A DNA stretch of 6,363 nt. Origin: Bacillota bacterium (lineage in GTDB: Bacteria > Bacillota > Bacilli > Thermoactinomycetales > DSM-44946). The notes under the pieces are model-generated. The model worked only from the letters and a program-made list of their open reading frames with translations, was not told where the DNA came from and did not search any database. Position numbers and translations under genes: made by a program. Below, piece after piece: positions 1-6,270 of this stretch (its first letter is position 1; each line of letters opens with the position of its first letter). The DNA lies in the NCBI GenBank assembly GCA_021793745.1, contig JAJYSD010000083.1, forward strand, positions 1-6,363, in the 5' to 3' direction.

Positions 1-819
1 TCCGATGTACCCCTCAAACAATATGGCTTGCCGCTCTCTCCGGATCGCCCTGCGGGCCCGGTGAAAGTTGAACAGCTGCCGACCCTTGTGAAAAAGCGGC
101 GTTTCAGGGCTGTTCAGGTATTTGGGGTGACCCTCTCCGAGCATGCGCCCGCCGAAGGCGATCACCCTGCCCTGGGAGTCATGGATGGGAAACATCACGC
201 GTCCGCGGAAGCGGTCAAAAAATCTTCGGGGTAAGGTGGCGGAGTCGGAGGAACTGATTAAGCCCGCCTCTTCCTGAAGCTTTTCCGAGAAGCCCTTTCG
301 TTTCAGAAAGCGGAGGAGAATATCGCCGGAGGAAGGAGCATAGCCCAGCCGGAATTCCTTGATCGTTTCCATCGACACCCCGCGCTCCTGGAGATACCGG
401 AAGGCGTCCCGGCCCTGATCCGTATTCAGCAGGATGTGATGGTACAACCGGCAGGCCCATTCGAGGGCTTCGCGCATCCGCTTCCTCGGACCGTCCTCGG
501 GGTCGGAAATCGTTCCCACTTGGGGGAGGGGAATTGCCGCCTCCTCCGCCAGGCGGCGAACAGCTTCCACAAAGGTCAGCTGTTCCATCTCCATGATGAA
601 TTTGATGACGTTCCCCCCCTCCCCGCAGCCGAAGCAGTAATAGATCTGCTTCTCCGGGGATACGGAAAAGGAGGGGGTCTTTTCGGAATGAAAGGGACAC
701 AGGCCGAAGTAATTTCGCCCGCTTTTCTTGAGCTGTACATATCTCCCTACAACGTCTACGATGTCGTAATGTTCCCGGACGCGTTCGATGACCTCTTCGG
801 GAATCGGCCCCCCTTTCAC
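1..819 (-). CDS. dnaG: DNA primase, N-terminal 273 codons (cut by left edge)
   Basis: DnaG makes the RNA primers for Okazaki fragments and acts with the replicative helicase. The CHC2 zinc-binding domain is seen near the N-terminus: Cys41-Pro-Phe-His44 and Cys62-Phe-Gly-Cys65, preceded by the typical YVQLKKSGRNYFGL block (residues 27-40). The start of the catalytic core follows, with FRGRVMFPIHD (204-214) and GEGHPKYLNSPET (228-240). The window ends at the first TOPRIM motif, with Glu269 in EGY. I chose GTG at 819 because homologues begin only a few residues before the IPEE motif (here 6-9). An in-frame ATG at 849 would add ten residues but has no Shine-Dalgarno sequence; the GTG has only a weak one (GGTGG). 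The reading frame is intact through a 7-C run at 613-619. The expected downstream partner, the major sigma factor, would lie outside the window. Identity is very sure; the start is moderately sure. Confidence 0.96.
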   Translation of the reverse strand, partial: MKGGPIPEEVIERVREHYDIVDVVGRYVQLKKSGRNYFGLCPFHSEKTPSFSVSPEKQIYYCFGCGEGGNVIKFIMEMEQLTFVEAVRRLAEEAAIPLPQVGTISDPEDGPRKRMREALEWACRLYHHILLNTDQGRDAFRYLQERGVSMETIKEFRLGYAPSSGDILLRFLKRKGFSEKLQEEAGLISSSDSATLPRRFFDRFRGRVMFPIHDSQGRVIAFGGRMLGEGHPKYLNSPETPLFHKGRQLFNFHRARRAIRRERQAILFEGYIG

Positions 820-1023
820 CGTTACCACCGCTTTCCACAAATTGGCCATGGAAATCGAATCGGGTATTTACCCCATCATCTTGATGTTATTCGCCAAAAT
901 TCGTCAAACTCCTGCCGCGGAACCGAGTTTTTTTGGAGGAAAAACGAAGCGAGGCGGAAGAAGGGTCAACCATCAAATCCCTCTTCATCCTATCTATTCT
1001 ACAATGAAAGGTGGTTTTCCTTC

Positions 1024-1107
1024 CAGATCTGAAACCCAGTTTCAAAACTGGTCAATTTGGACTATCCCTCGTTCATTTCCCGATTCTATAGTATTATACG
1101 CGTATAA
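1024..1107. promoter_or_regulatory. Cluster of three palindromes, possible operator region
   Basis: Three inverted repeats lie within 84 bases. They are CAGATCTG (1024-1031), CCAGTTT-CA-AAACTGG (1036-1051) and a perfect 14-base palindrome TTATACGCGTATAA (1094-1107). On the minus strand the last overlaps a consensus -10 hexamer TATAAT (1098-1093), and TTGACC occurs at 1055-1050, both oriented towards dnaG. Neither has a good partner element at 16-18 bases, so this is a candidate control region, not a called promoter. No specific regulator is recognised. Confidence 0.3.
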
Positions 1108-1396
1108 CCCCGAAAAATCCTCTTCTTTCCCTTGACAAATTGTTTTTTTGTGCTCCACCCCGGTGATTCGCCTTTGGAGGGATCCCGCAAGGCCGGACGG
1201 GAGATGCACCGCGCGGAACATCAATTTCCACCGTCGCCCGTACGCAAGCGGGCAAGGGGCCGATGACAGAGCTTTTCGGCGGTTGCCCGGGGTTTAGACG
1301 CCGTGTTCGTTCAGACTTCATCGTCTCTTTGCATTTCCTGGCAGGATTTTTCTCCCCTTCAGCGTAAGAAGTTAGCAACATCCTTTATCAAGCCAT

Positions 1397-1440
1397 CACG
1401 CCGGGTTGGATTTCCGTTACAGCGGTAAAAACCCTGCGTG
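1397..1440 (+). promoter_or_regulatory. Stem-loop in the leader of the AhpD-like gene
   Basis: An 11-base inverted repeat with one mismatch pairs 1397-1407 (CACGCCGGGTT) with 1430-1440 (AACCCTGCGTG). Inside its 22-base loop, CCGT (1414-1417) can pair with GCGG (1422-1425) around a 4-base loop. The outer stem ends 5 bases before the Shine-Dalgarno sequence at 1446-1452. It could be an RNA structure affecting translation of the downstream gene, or a DNA operator. It has no T-run, so it is not an intrinsic terminator. No known riboswitch class is recognised. Confidence 0.35.
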
Positions 1441-1459
1441 CTGAGAAAGGAGACCGGCT

Positions 1460-1948
1460 GTGAGCAACCTTTTAAACAAGGGCATTGTCAAAGTGGCGGG
1501 ATGGATGAAAATGGACAATCGGATCAATTATTTCAAGGTAGCGCCAAAGGCGATGGAACACGTGATGGCCCTGGAAAATTACACGAGAAAAACCTCCATT
1601 GACAGGAAGCTGCGCGAATTGATCAAATTGCGCGTTTCGCTGATCAACGGCTGTGCCTATTGCATCGATATGCACACCAAGGGCGCGAAAAAGCTGAAGG
1701 CCACCGAAGAGGAAATCAACCAGCTCGAATCCTGGAGAGATTCCGACGTATACACCCCGGAAGCAAGGGTCGCCTTCGAACTGGCGGAGCATGTAACCCT
1801 CATTTCCGAAAAAGGCGTCAGCGATCAGTTGTATGAACGGGTCAGGGAACACTACGACGAAAAGGCGTATGTGGATCTGATCTTGATTATCAACCAGATC
1901 AATATGTGGAACCGATTGTCGATTTCCATGGGCAATGCGGTAAAATAA
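1460..1948 (+). CDS. AhpD-like carboxymuconolactone decarboxylase family protein
   Basis: This 162-residue protein belongs to the AhpD/carboxymuconolactone decarboxylase superfamily of all-helical proteins, whose AhpD members are thiol-dependent alkylhydroperoxidases. The catalytic signature is complete: Glu53, Cys65-Ala-Tyr-Cys68 and His72, with the same spacing as Glu118/Cys130/Cys133/His137 of mycobacterial AhpD. A redox role is therefore likely, acting on peroxides or as a disulfide reductase; the substrate cannot be read from sequence. There is no signal peptide or membrane segment, so it should be cytoplasmic. The GTG start is supported by AAAGGAG (1446-1452) seven bases upstream. The gene stands alone, divergent from dnaG and convergent with ppdK, so it appears to be a separate transcription unit. 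A specific symbol is not justified because many paralogues of this family exist. Confidence 0.9.
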   Translation: MSNLLNKGIVKVAGWMKMDNRINYFKVAPKAMEHVMALENYTRKTSIDRKLRELIKLRVSLINGCAYCIDMHTKGAKKLKATEEEINQLESWRDSDVYTPEARVAFELAEHVTLISEKGVSDQLYERVREHYDEKAYVDLILIINQINMWNRLSISMGNAVK

Positions 1949-1955
1949 TCGCTTT

Positions 1956-1998
1956 AAAAAGGAATCGAAACGGCCGGCTTTTCCGGCCGTTTCGATTC
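1956..1998 (-). terminator. Intrinsic terminator of the ccpN-ppsR-ppdK operon
   Basis: A perfect 16-base-pair stem (1962-1977 with 1983-1998) closes a 5-base loop (CTTTT on the plus strand). Read on the minus strand it is followed by CCTTTTT (1962-1956), so it ends transcription arriving from ppdK, whose stop codon lies 26 bases before the stem. Read on the plus strand it is followed by GCGCTCACC with no T-run. It may still slow polymerase coming from the convergent AhpD-like gene, but it should be much weaker in that direction. Confidence 0.88.
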
Positions 1999-2024
1999 GC
2001 GCTCACCGGGCGGCATCGTTCCCT

Positions 2025-4691
2025 TTATTTCCCGCGGACTTCCTCCATCCGGGGCGAACGAAGGGCGATCTGGGCCGCCGCCAGGCGAGCCGGGGGAATG
2101 CGGAAGGGAGAACAGCTAACATAATCAAGGCCCACCTCATGACAGAATGCGATGGACCGCGCATCGCCGCCGTGTTCACCGCATATTCCCGTCTTCAACT
2201 CCGGTTTGACGCGCCGCCCCGATTCCACCCCCATCCGCACCAAGGCCCCCACACCTTCCGTGTCCAGTGTCATAAAGGGATTCTCCGGCAAAATCTTGCG
2301 GTCCATGTAGGTGTGCAGGAACTTTCCTTCAGCATCGTCCCGGCTGAAGGCGAAGGTCATCTGGGTCAGATCGTTGGTGCCAAAGGAGAAGAAGTCGGCT
2401 TCCTCGGCGATGGCATCCGCCGTGAGGGCCGCCCGGGGCACCTCGATCATGGTGCCGACCGTATAGGGAATATCCTGCCCGGTCTCCTCGATGACCCGGC
2501 GGGCCGTTTCCTCCACCAACCGACGGAGCTCCTTCAGCTCGTTGACATGGCCGACCAGGGGAATCATCACCTCCGGCTGCACAGCGATCCCCTCCTCCAT
2601 CAGCTCCGCTGCAGCCCGGAAAATCGCCTCCGCCTGCATCGCGTAAATCTCCGGATGACTCAAGCCCAGGCGGCATCCGCGGTGCCCCATCATCGGATTG
2701 AACTCGTGAAGAACTTTCACTTTGTTGAGCAGCGCTTCCTTGTCCCGCAATTCCTGAGGATCCGCTTTCGGATCCAACCGCAGGCGGGTCACTTCGGTCA
2801 GCAAATCCTCCAGATTGGGCAGAAACTCGTGGAGGGGCGGATCCAGGAGGCGGATCGTCACCGGAAGGCCCTCCATCTCCCGAAAAATGCCTTTAAAATC
2901 CTCCAGTTGCATCGGAAGCAGTCGATCCAAGGCCCTCTGCCGCTGCTCCGGCGTCTCCGCCAGAATCATCTCCTGGACGATGGGTACGCGGCTCGCCTCC
3001 ATGAACATGTGCTCCGTTCGGCACAACCCGATTCCCTCGGCGCCGAAACGACGAGCCTGGGCGGCGTCCTGCGGGTTGTCCGCATTGGCCCGAACCTTGA
3101 GAGAACGGACCTCGTCGGCCCAGGAAAGGAGCTCCTGGAACTCCCCGGAAAGCTCCGGATCGATCAGGGGCACCTCCCCCTGTATCACCTGTCCGGTTCC
3201 CCCGTCGATCGACAGGAGATCCCCTTCCCGAATCACCGTCTCCCCGACGCGAAACTCCTTCCTGCGCAGGTCGATGCGGAGATCTTCACATCCGCAGATA
3301 CACGGTTTCCCCATGCCGCGCGCCACCACCGCCGCATGGCTGGTCATGCCTCCCCGGCTGGTAAGAATCCCCTGGGCAGCCAGGATGCCGTGGATATCCT
3401 CCGGCGTGGTTTCCGGACGGACAAGAATCACCTTCTCCCCGTCCTGGGCGAGCCGCTCCGCCGTGTCCGCATCGAAGACCACCTTTCCGGATGCCGCCCC
3501 CGGCGAGGCGGGCAAACCCTTGGCCAGCACCTTCAGAGACGCCTCGGGGTCGATGCGCCGGTGGAGGATCTGATTCAGCTGGTCCGAATCCACCCGCAGA
3601 AGGGCCGTCTCCTGGTCGAGGATGCCCTCCTTGACCAGATCGACGGCGATCTTGACGGCGGCGTGGGCAGTCCGCTTCCCCGACCGGGTTTGCAAAATAT
3701 ACAGGGTTCCCCGCTCCACAGTGAACTCGATATCCTGCATATCCCGGTAATGGCGCTCCAGCCGATCGGCGATCTCCCGAAATTGGTCGTAGATGTCGGG
3801 CATCCGCTCCTTCAGAGCGGAGATCGGTTCCGGAGTGCGAATGCCGGCCACCACATCTTCTCCCTGGGCATTGACCAGAAACTCCCCGTACAAGACCTTT
3901 TCCCCGGTGGAGGGATTTCGGGTGAACGCCACCCCCGTCCCCGAATCTTCCCCCATGTTTCCGAAAACCATCACCTGGACATTGACCGCAGTCCCCAGAT
4001 CATCCGGAATCTTGTGGATTTTCCGGTAGATGGCCGCCCGCTGGTTGTTCCAGGAATCGAAGACCGCGATCACCGCCCGGCGCAGCTGTTCCCTGGGGTC
4101 CTGAGGAAAGGGTTTCTTCGTCTCCCGCTTGACCAAATCCTGAAACCGGCCAATCACCCACTGCCAATCCTCCGCCGAGAGCTCCGGATCCTGTTTGAGC
4201 CCCCTTTTCGCTTTCCGCTCATCGATGATCTGTTCAAAGAGATAATGATCGATGCCCAGCACCACGTCACCAAACATCTGGATGAACCGGCGGTAGGAAT
4301 CGTAGGCAAAGCGGGGATTCCCCGTCAAACGCGCAAGCCCCTCCACCGTCTCGTCGTTGAGACCCAGGTTGAGCACCGTGTCCATCATCCCCGGCATGGA
4401 AATGACCGCTCCCGAGCGGACGGAGACGAGGAGCGGGCGTTCCGGATCCCCGAGCCCCTTTTCCGTCCGCTTCTCCAGATCCGCCACCGCCTGCTCCATC
4501 TGATCGAGGACCTCTTGGGTCAGCCGACGGCCGGCGGCATAATAGTCGAGACAAGCCTCCGTCGTGATGGTGAACCCGGGAGGAACCGGGAGGCCATGCC
4601 GAGTCATCTCCGCAAGGTTGGCCCCTTTTCCGCCCAACAGCTGTTTCATCTCTTCGCGGCCCTCATCAAACCGATAAACGACCTTTTTCAT
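2025..4691 (-). CDS. ppdK: Pyruvate, phosphate dikinase (PPDK)
   Basis: PPDK interconverts pyruvate, ATP and phosphate with phosphoenolpyruvate, AMP and pyrophosphate in the cytoplasm. At 888 residues it has normal family length. The N-terminal ATP-grasp region carries GGKGANLAEM (20-29). The swivelling phosphohistidine domain has GGMTSHAAVVARGMGKPC, with catalytic His452 and regulatory Thr450. The C-terminal pyruvate/PEP barrel has GLCRTEH (Arg558), MIEVPRA (metal ligand Glu750), GTNDLTQ (Asp774) and the catalytic Cys837 of GICGEHGGD. No key residue is missing. The ATG at 4691 overlaps the TGA of the preceding gene as TGATG, which implies translational coupling. The preceding TTG at 4694 is an alternative start, and the ribosome binding site GGGGAGG (4704-4710) lies nine bases from that TTG. 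It is the last gene of the operon, directly after its own regulator. Confidence 0.98.
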   Translation of the reverse strand: MKKVVYRFDEGREEMKQLLGGKGANLAEMTRHGLPVPPGFTITTEACLDYYAAGRRLTQEVLDQMEQAVADLEKRTEKGLGDPERPLLVSVRSGAVISMPGMMDTVLNLGLNDETVEGLARLTGNPRFAYDSYRRFIQMFGDVVLGIDHYLFEQIIDERKAKRGLKQDPELSAEDWQWVIGRFQDLVKRETKKPFPQDPREQLRRAVIAVFDSWNNQRAAIYRKIHKIPDDLGTAVNVQVMVFGNMGEDSGTGVAFTRNPSTGEKVLYGEFLVNAQGEDVVAGIRTPEPISALKERMPDIYDQFREIADRLERHYRDMQDIEFTVERGTLYILQTRSGKRTAHAAVKIAVDLVKEGILDQETALLRVDSDQLNQILHRRIDPEASLKVLAKGLPASPGAASGKVVFDADTAERLAQDGEKVILVRPETTPEDIHGILAAQGILTSRGGMTSHAAVVARGMGKPCICGCEDLRIDLRRKEFRVGETVIREGDLLSIDGGTGQVIQGEVPLIDPELSGEFQELLSWADEVRSLKVRANADNPQDAAQARRFGAEGIGLCRTEHMFMEASRVPIVQEMILAETPEQRQRALDRLLPMQLEDFKGIFREMEGLPVTIRLLDPPLHEFLPNLEDLLTEVTRLRLDPKADPQELRDKEALLNKVKVLHEFNPMMGHRGCRLGLSHPEIYAMQAEAIFRAAAELMEEGIAVQPEVMIPLVGHVNELKELRRLVEETARRVIEETGQDIPYTVGTMIEVPRAALTADAIAEEADFFSFGTNDLTQMTFAFSRDDAEGKFLHTYMDRKILPENPFMTLDTEGVGALVRMGVESGRRVKPELKTGICGEHGGDARSIAFCHEVGLDYVSCSPFRIPPARLAAAQIALRSPRMEEVRGK

Positions 4692-5518
4692 CAAGATTGA
4701 CGACCTCCCCTACGAAGAATCTCCAGCACGATATTGGCTGTCTCTTCCACCGCCTTGCGGGACACATCGATGACGGGACACCCTACCTTTTTCATAATGC
4801 CCTCGGCGTATTCCAGCTCCTGGAGAATGCGCTCCATGCTGGCGTAGTTGGCCTGCGACGTCAGTCCCAGGGATTTCAACCGCTCCCGGCGAATGGTGTT
4901 CAAATGTTCCGGTTCGATCGTCAGACCGATGCATTTTTGCGGAGGAATGCGGAACAGCTCCTCCGGCGGCTCCACCTCCGGCACCAGCGGAACGTTGGCC
5001 ACCTTCAGCCGTTTGTGCGCCAAATACATGGACAAGGGCGTCTTGGACGTGCGGGAAACGCCGATCAGCACCACGTCCGCCCGGAGGAGCCCCCGGGGAT
5101 CCCGTCCATCGTCGTATTTTACGGCAAATTCAATCGCCTCGACCCGCCGGAAATACTCTTCGTCCATCTTGCGCACAAGGCCCGGCTCCCGTTTCGGGCT
5201 GCGCTGGAACAACCTGGCGAGCTCATCGATCATCGGTCCCATGATATCGACGGCGGGCACCTTATGCCGCCTGGCCTCCTCGATCAAATACGCCTGCAGT
5301 TCGGGAATCACCAGGGTAAAGGCGATCATTCCCTGAACCTCGGCGGCTGCCTGGACGGTTTCGGCGATCGTCTCCCTGTCATCCACATAGGGAACCCGGC
5401 GAATTTCCACCTGATCCCCGTTAAACTGGCTCGAAGCCGCCCGAACGACAAACTCGGCGGTCTCCCCTACCGAATCGGAAACAACATAAACGACCGGATG
5501 TTGTGTATCGTTTGTAAT
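4691..5518 (-). CDS. ppsR: PPDK regulatory protein (bifunctional Ser/Thr kinase and phosphorylase), ATT start
   Basis: This DUF299-family protein controls PPDK: its kinase uses ADP to phosphorylate the threonine next to the catalytic histidine, and its phosphorylase removes that phosphate using inorganic phosphate. It is the orthologue of B. subtilis YqfL. The 275 residues match the family's usual length (about 270). Visible blocks are the N-terminal [16 protein letters not shown] (9-24), [10 protein letters not shown] (134-143), the nucleotide-binding loop GVSRTSKT (153-160) and [20 protein letters not shown] (166-185). Homology starts at about residue 9, yet no ATG, GTG or TTG lies in frame between there and more than 20 codons upstream. 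ATT at 5518 is the best start, nine bases after a strong GGGGAGG. The frame is open upstream into the ccpN region, but that extension is unlike the family. The TGA stop overlaps the ppdK ATG. Function is very sure; the start is an inference. Confidence 0.95.
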   Translation of the reverse strand: MTNDTQHPVVYVVSDSVGETAEFVVRAASSQFNGDQVEIRRVPYVDDRETIAETVQAAAEVQGMIAFTLVIPELQAYLIEEARRHKVPAVDIMGPMIDELARLFQRSPKREPGLVRKMDEEYFRRVEAIEFAVKYDDGRDPRGLLRADVVLIGVSRTSKTPLSMYLAHKRLKVANVPLVPEVEPPEELFRIPPQKCIGLTIEPEHLNTIRRERLKSLGLTSQANYASMERILQELEYAEGIMKKVGCPVIDVSRKAVEETANIVLEILRRGGRQS

Positions 5519-5527
5519 CGTCCTTCC

Positions 5528-5534
5528 CCTCCCC
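5528..5534 (-). promoter_or_regulatory. Shine-Dalgarno sequence that fixes the ppsR start
   Basis: GGGGAGG on the minus strand sits in the 32-base gap between ccpN and ppsR. Nine bases (GGAAGGACG) separate it from ATT at 5518-5516. Since no standard start codon exists nearby in any frame, this site is the main evidence for the ATT start. Confidence 0.7.
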
Positions 5535-5550
5535 TCAGCCGACCGGTGTC

Positions 5551-6186
5551 TTAAACGCTGGACTCCTGCCCCAACTCCACGAACGCTTTGGTGATCGTCG
5601 TTTTCGTGATCCTGCCCACCACTTCCAGCCCCTGACCGTCCTCCATCGGGCGTACCACCGGCAATGCATCCACCTGATTGCGCATCAGCTTGGATGCCGC
5701 TTCGTATAAGGTATCCTCCTGACTGCAGGTGACGATATTGGGCATCCGAGTCATGACCACACTGACGGGAATCGCCTGCAGATCCTGCTTGCCCAGGGCG
5801 ATTTTCAGCAAATCCTTCCGGGAAATCACCCCCGCCAGCCGACCGCCATCCTTCACCACAAACAAGGTTCCGACGTCTTCCAGAAACATGGTGCATATGG
5901 CGTCGTACACGGAAAGTTCCTCCGTAACGACGACGGGCATCGATTTATAATCCTTCACCTTCAGCTTTCGGACATGCTCCATAAACAGCTGGTTGGCCGT
6001 CTTCCCGACATAAAAATATCCCACCCGGGGACGGGCATCCAAAAATCCGGCCATCGTCAATATGGCGAGATCCGGACGCAACGTAGCCCGGGTCAGGTTC
6101 AGCCTTTCAGCAATCTGTTCGCCCGTGATCGGCCCCTCATCCCGGACGATCTGCAAAATCATCTCCTGGCGTTTGGTCAGTTCGAT
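5551..6186 (-). CDS. ccpN: CcpN, repressor of gluconeogenic genes (wHTH plus two CBS domains)
   Basis: CcpN represses gapB, pckA and the small RNA SR1 during glycolytic growth in B. subtilis. Counting from the first ATG (6162), the winged helix-turn-helix is seen early: [20 protein letters not shown], then [10 protein letters not shown] and ARPRVGYFY. Two CBS domains follow: residues ~74-125 ([15 protein letters not shown]... VISRKDLL) and ~138-198 ([20 protein letters not shown]...). CBS pairs in this family sense nucleotides. Family homology begins before the ATG, with IELTKRQE encoded at 6186-6163, and including it gives 211 residues against 212 in B. subtilis as I recall. No ATG, GTG or TTG lies in frame between a TGA about 45 bases upstream and that point. 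I place the start at ATC 6186, nine bases after a strong ribosome binding site. An ATG start at 6162 would cut into the first helix. It is the first gene of the operon. Confidence 0.95.
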   Translation of the reverse strand: MELTKRQEMILQIVRDEGPITGEQIAERLNLTRATLRPDLAILTMAGFLDARPRVGYFYVGKTANQLFMEHVRKLKVKDYKSMPVVVTEELSVYDAICTMFLEDVGTLFVVKDGGRLAGVISRKDLLKIALGKQDLQAIPVSVVMTRMPNIVTCSQEDTLYEAASKLMRNQVDALPVVRPMEDGQGLEVVGRITKTTITKAFVELGQESSV

Positions 6187-6193
6187 TGCCCCA

Positions 6194-6201
6194 CACCCCC
6201 T
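6194..6201 (-). promoter_or_regulatory. Shine-Dalgarno sequence of ccpN
   Basis: AGGGGGTG on the minus strand can pair along all eight bases with the 3' end of Bacillus-type 16S rRNA, counting one G-U pair. Nine bases lie between AGGGGG and ATC at 6186. A GTG overlaps its end (6195-6193) but is out of frame with ccpN and reaches a stop within six codons. Confidence 0.65.
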
Positions 6202-6224
6202 CCAACGGGCGAAGGTAATGAATT

Positions 6225-6235
6225 TGTGTCATACT
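6225..6235 (+). promoter_or_regulatory. Putative CcpN operator in its own promoter
   Basis: TGTGTCATACT fits every position of the published B. subtilis CcpN consensus TRTGHYATAYW, which I give from memory. It abuts a minus-strand -10-like TATAAA (6240-6235), so it would cover the -10/start-point region of the ccpN operon promoter. That position suits CcpN, which is known to block RNA polymerase at promoters. Binding is inferred. Confidence 0.55.
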
Positions 6236-6240
6236 TTATA
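6235..6240 (-). promoter_or_regulatory. Candidate -10 element of the ccpN operon promoter
   Basis: TATAAA read on the minus strand is five of six to TATAAT and would give a start point near 6228 and a leader of about 40 bases. At 17 bases upstream the sequence is ATATAC, a poor -35 that overlaps the palindrome at 6253-6270. The promoter is therefore weak or activator-dependent, or the true -10 lies elsewhere in this AT-rich stretch. Confidence 0.35.
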
Positions 6241-6252
6241 AGAAAATCCCTT

Positions 6253-6270
6253 ATATAGTATATACTATAT
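6253..6270. promoter_or_regulatory. Perfect 18-base AT-rich palindrome upstream of ccpN
   Basis: ATATAGTATATACTATAT is identical to its reverse complement. It lies in the promoter region of the ccpN operon. The inner TAGTATATACT (6256-6266) fits 9 of 11 positions of the recalled CcpN consensus, in both orientations because of the symmetry. It begins 31 bases from the full match at 6225, close to three helical turns. It may be a second CcpN site or the operator of another dimeric regulator. Confidence 0.5.

Larger units (their letters stand above)
820..1459. other. Intergenic region between divergent dnaG and AhpD-like gene
   Basis: These 640 bases hold no reading frame that looks like a protein: the open frames present are short, lack ribosome binding sites and have compositions unlike the neighbouring genes. 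In B. subtilis the yqxD gene sits just before dnaG, but I see no trace of it here. The region holds a cluster of palindromes (1024-1107), an isolated TTGACA (1132-1137) without a matching -10, and a stem-loop (1397-1440) next to the AhpD-like start. Promoters for both divergent genes must lie here, but I could not place either with confidence. Confidence 0.7.

Noticed and set aside
215..838. A 207-codon minus-strand open frame overlapping dnaG
   Set aside because: It is in another frame from dnaG. The dnaG frame gives the zinc motif and all conserved primase blocks, while this one gives low-complexity Gly/Arg/Pro sequence.
890..909. Imperfect 10-base tandem repeat TTCGCCAAAA / TTCGTCAAAC upstream of dnaG
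   Set aside because: Only two copies with two differences; too little to call a regulatory repeat.
1132..1137. Perfect -35 hexamer TTGACA on the plus strand
   Set aside because: The sequence 16-18 bases downstream is CTCCACCC, with no -10 element, and it lies more than 300 bases before the AhpD-like start.
1094..1381. A 95-codon minus-strand open frame in the dnaG/AhpD-like gap
   Set aside because: It has no plausible ribosome binding site, no recognisable motif and a composition unlike the real genes.
2139..4700. A plus-strand open frame of 853 codons antisense to ppdK
   Set aside because: It is a mirror of the GC-rich codon structure of ppdK. Its translation is rich in His, Arg, Pro and Leu without recognisable domains, and the opposite strand encodes a complete, well-conserved PPDK.
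5519..5896. Extension of the ppsR frame upstream to a possible start at 5896
   Set aside because: The added 126 residues overlap ccpN in another frame and look like no DUF299 N-terminus; the family starts right at the VVYVVSDS block.
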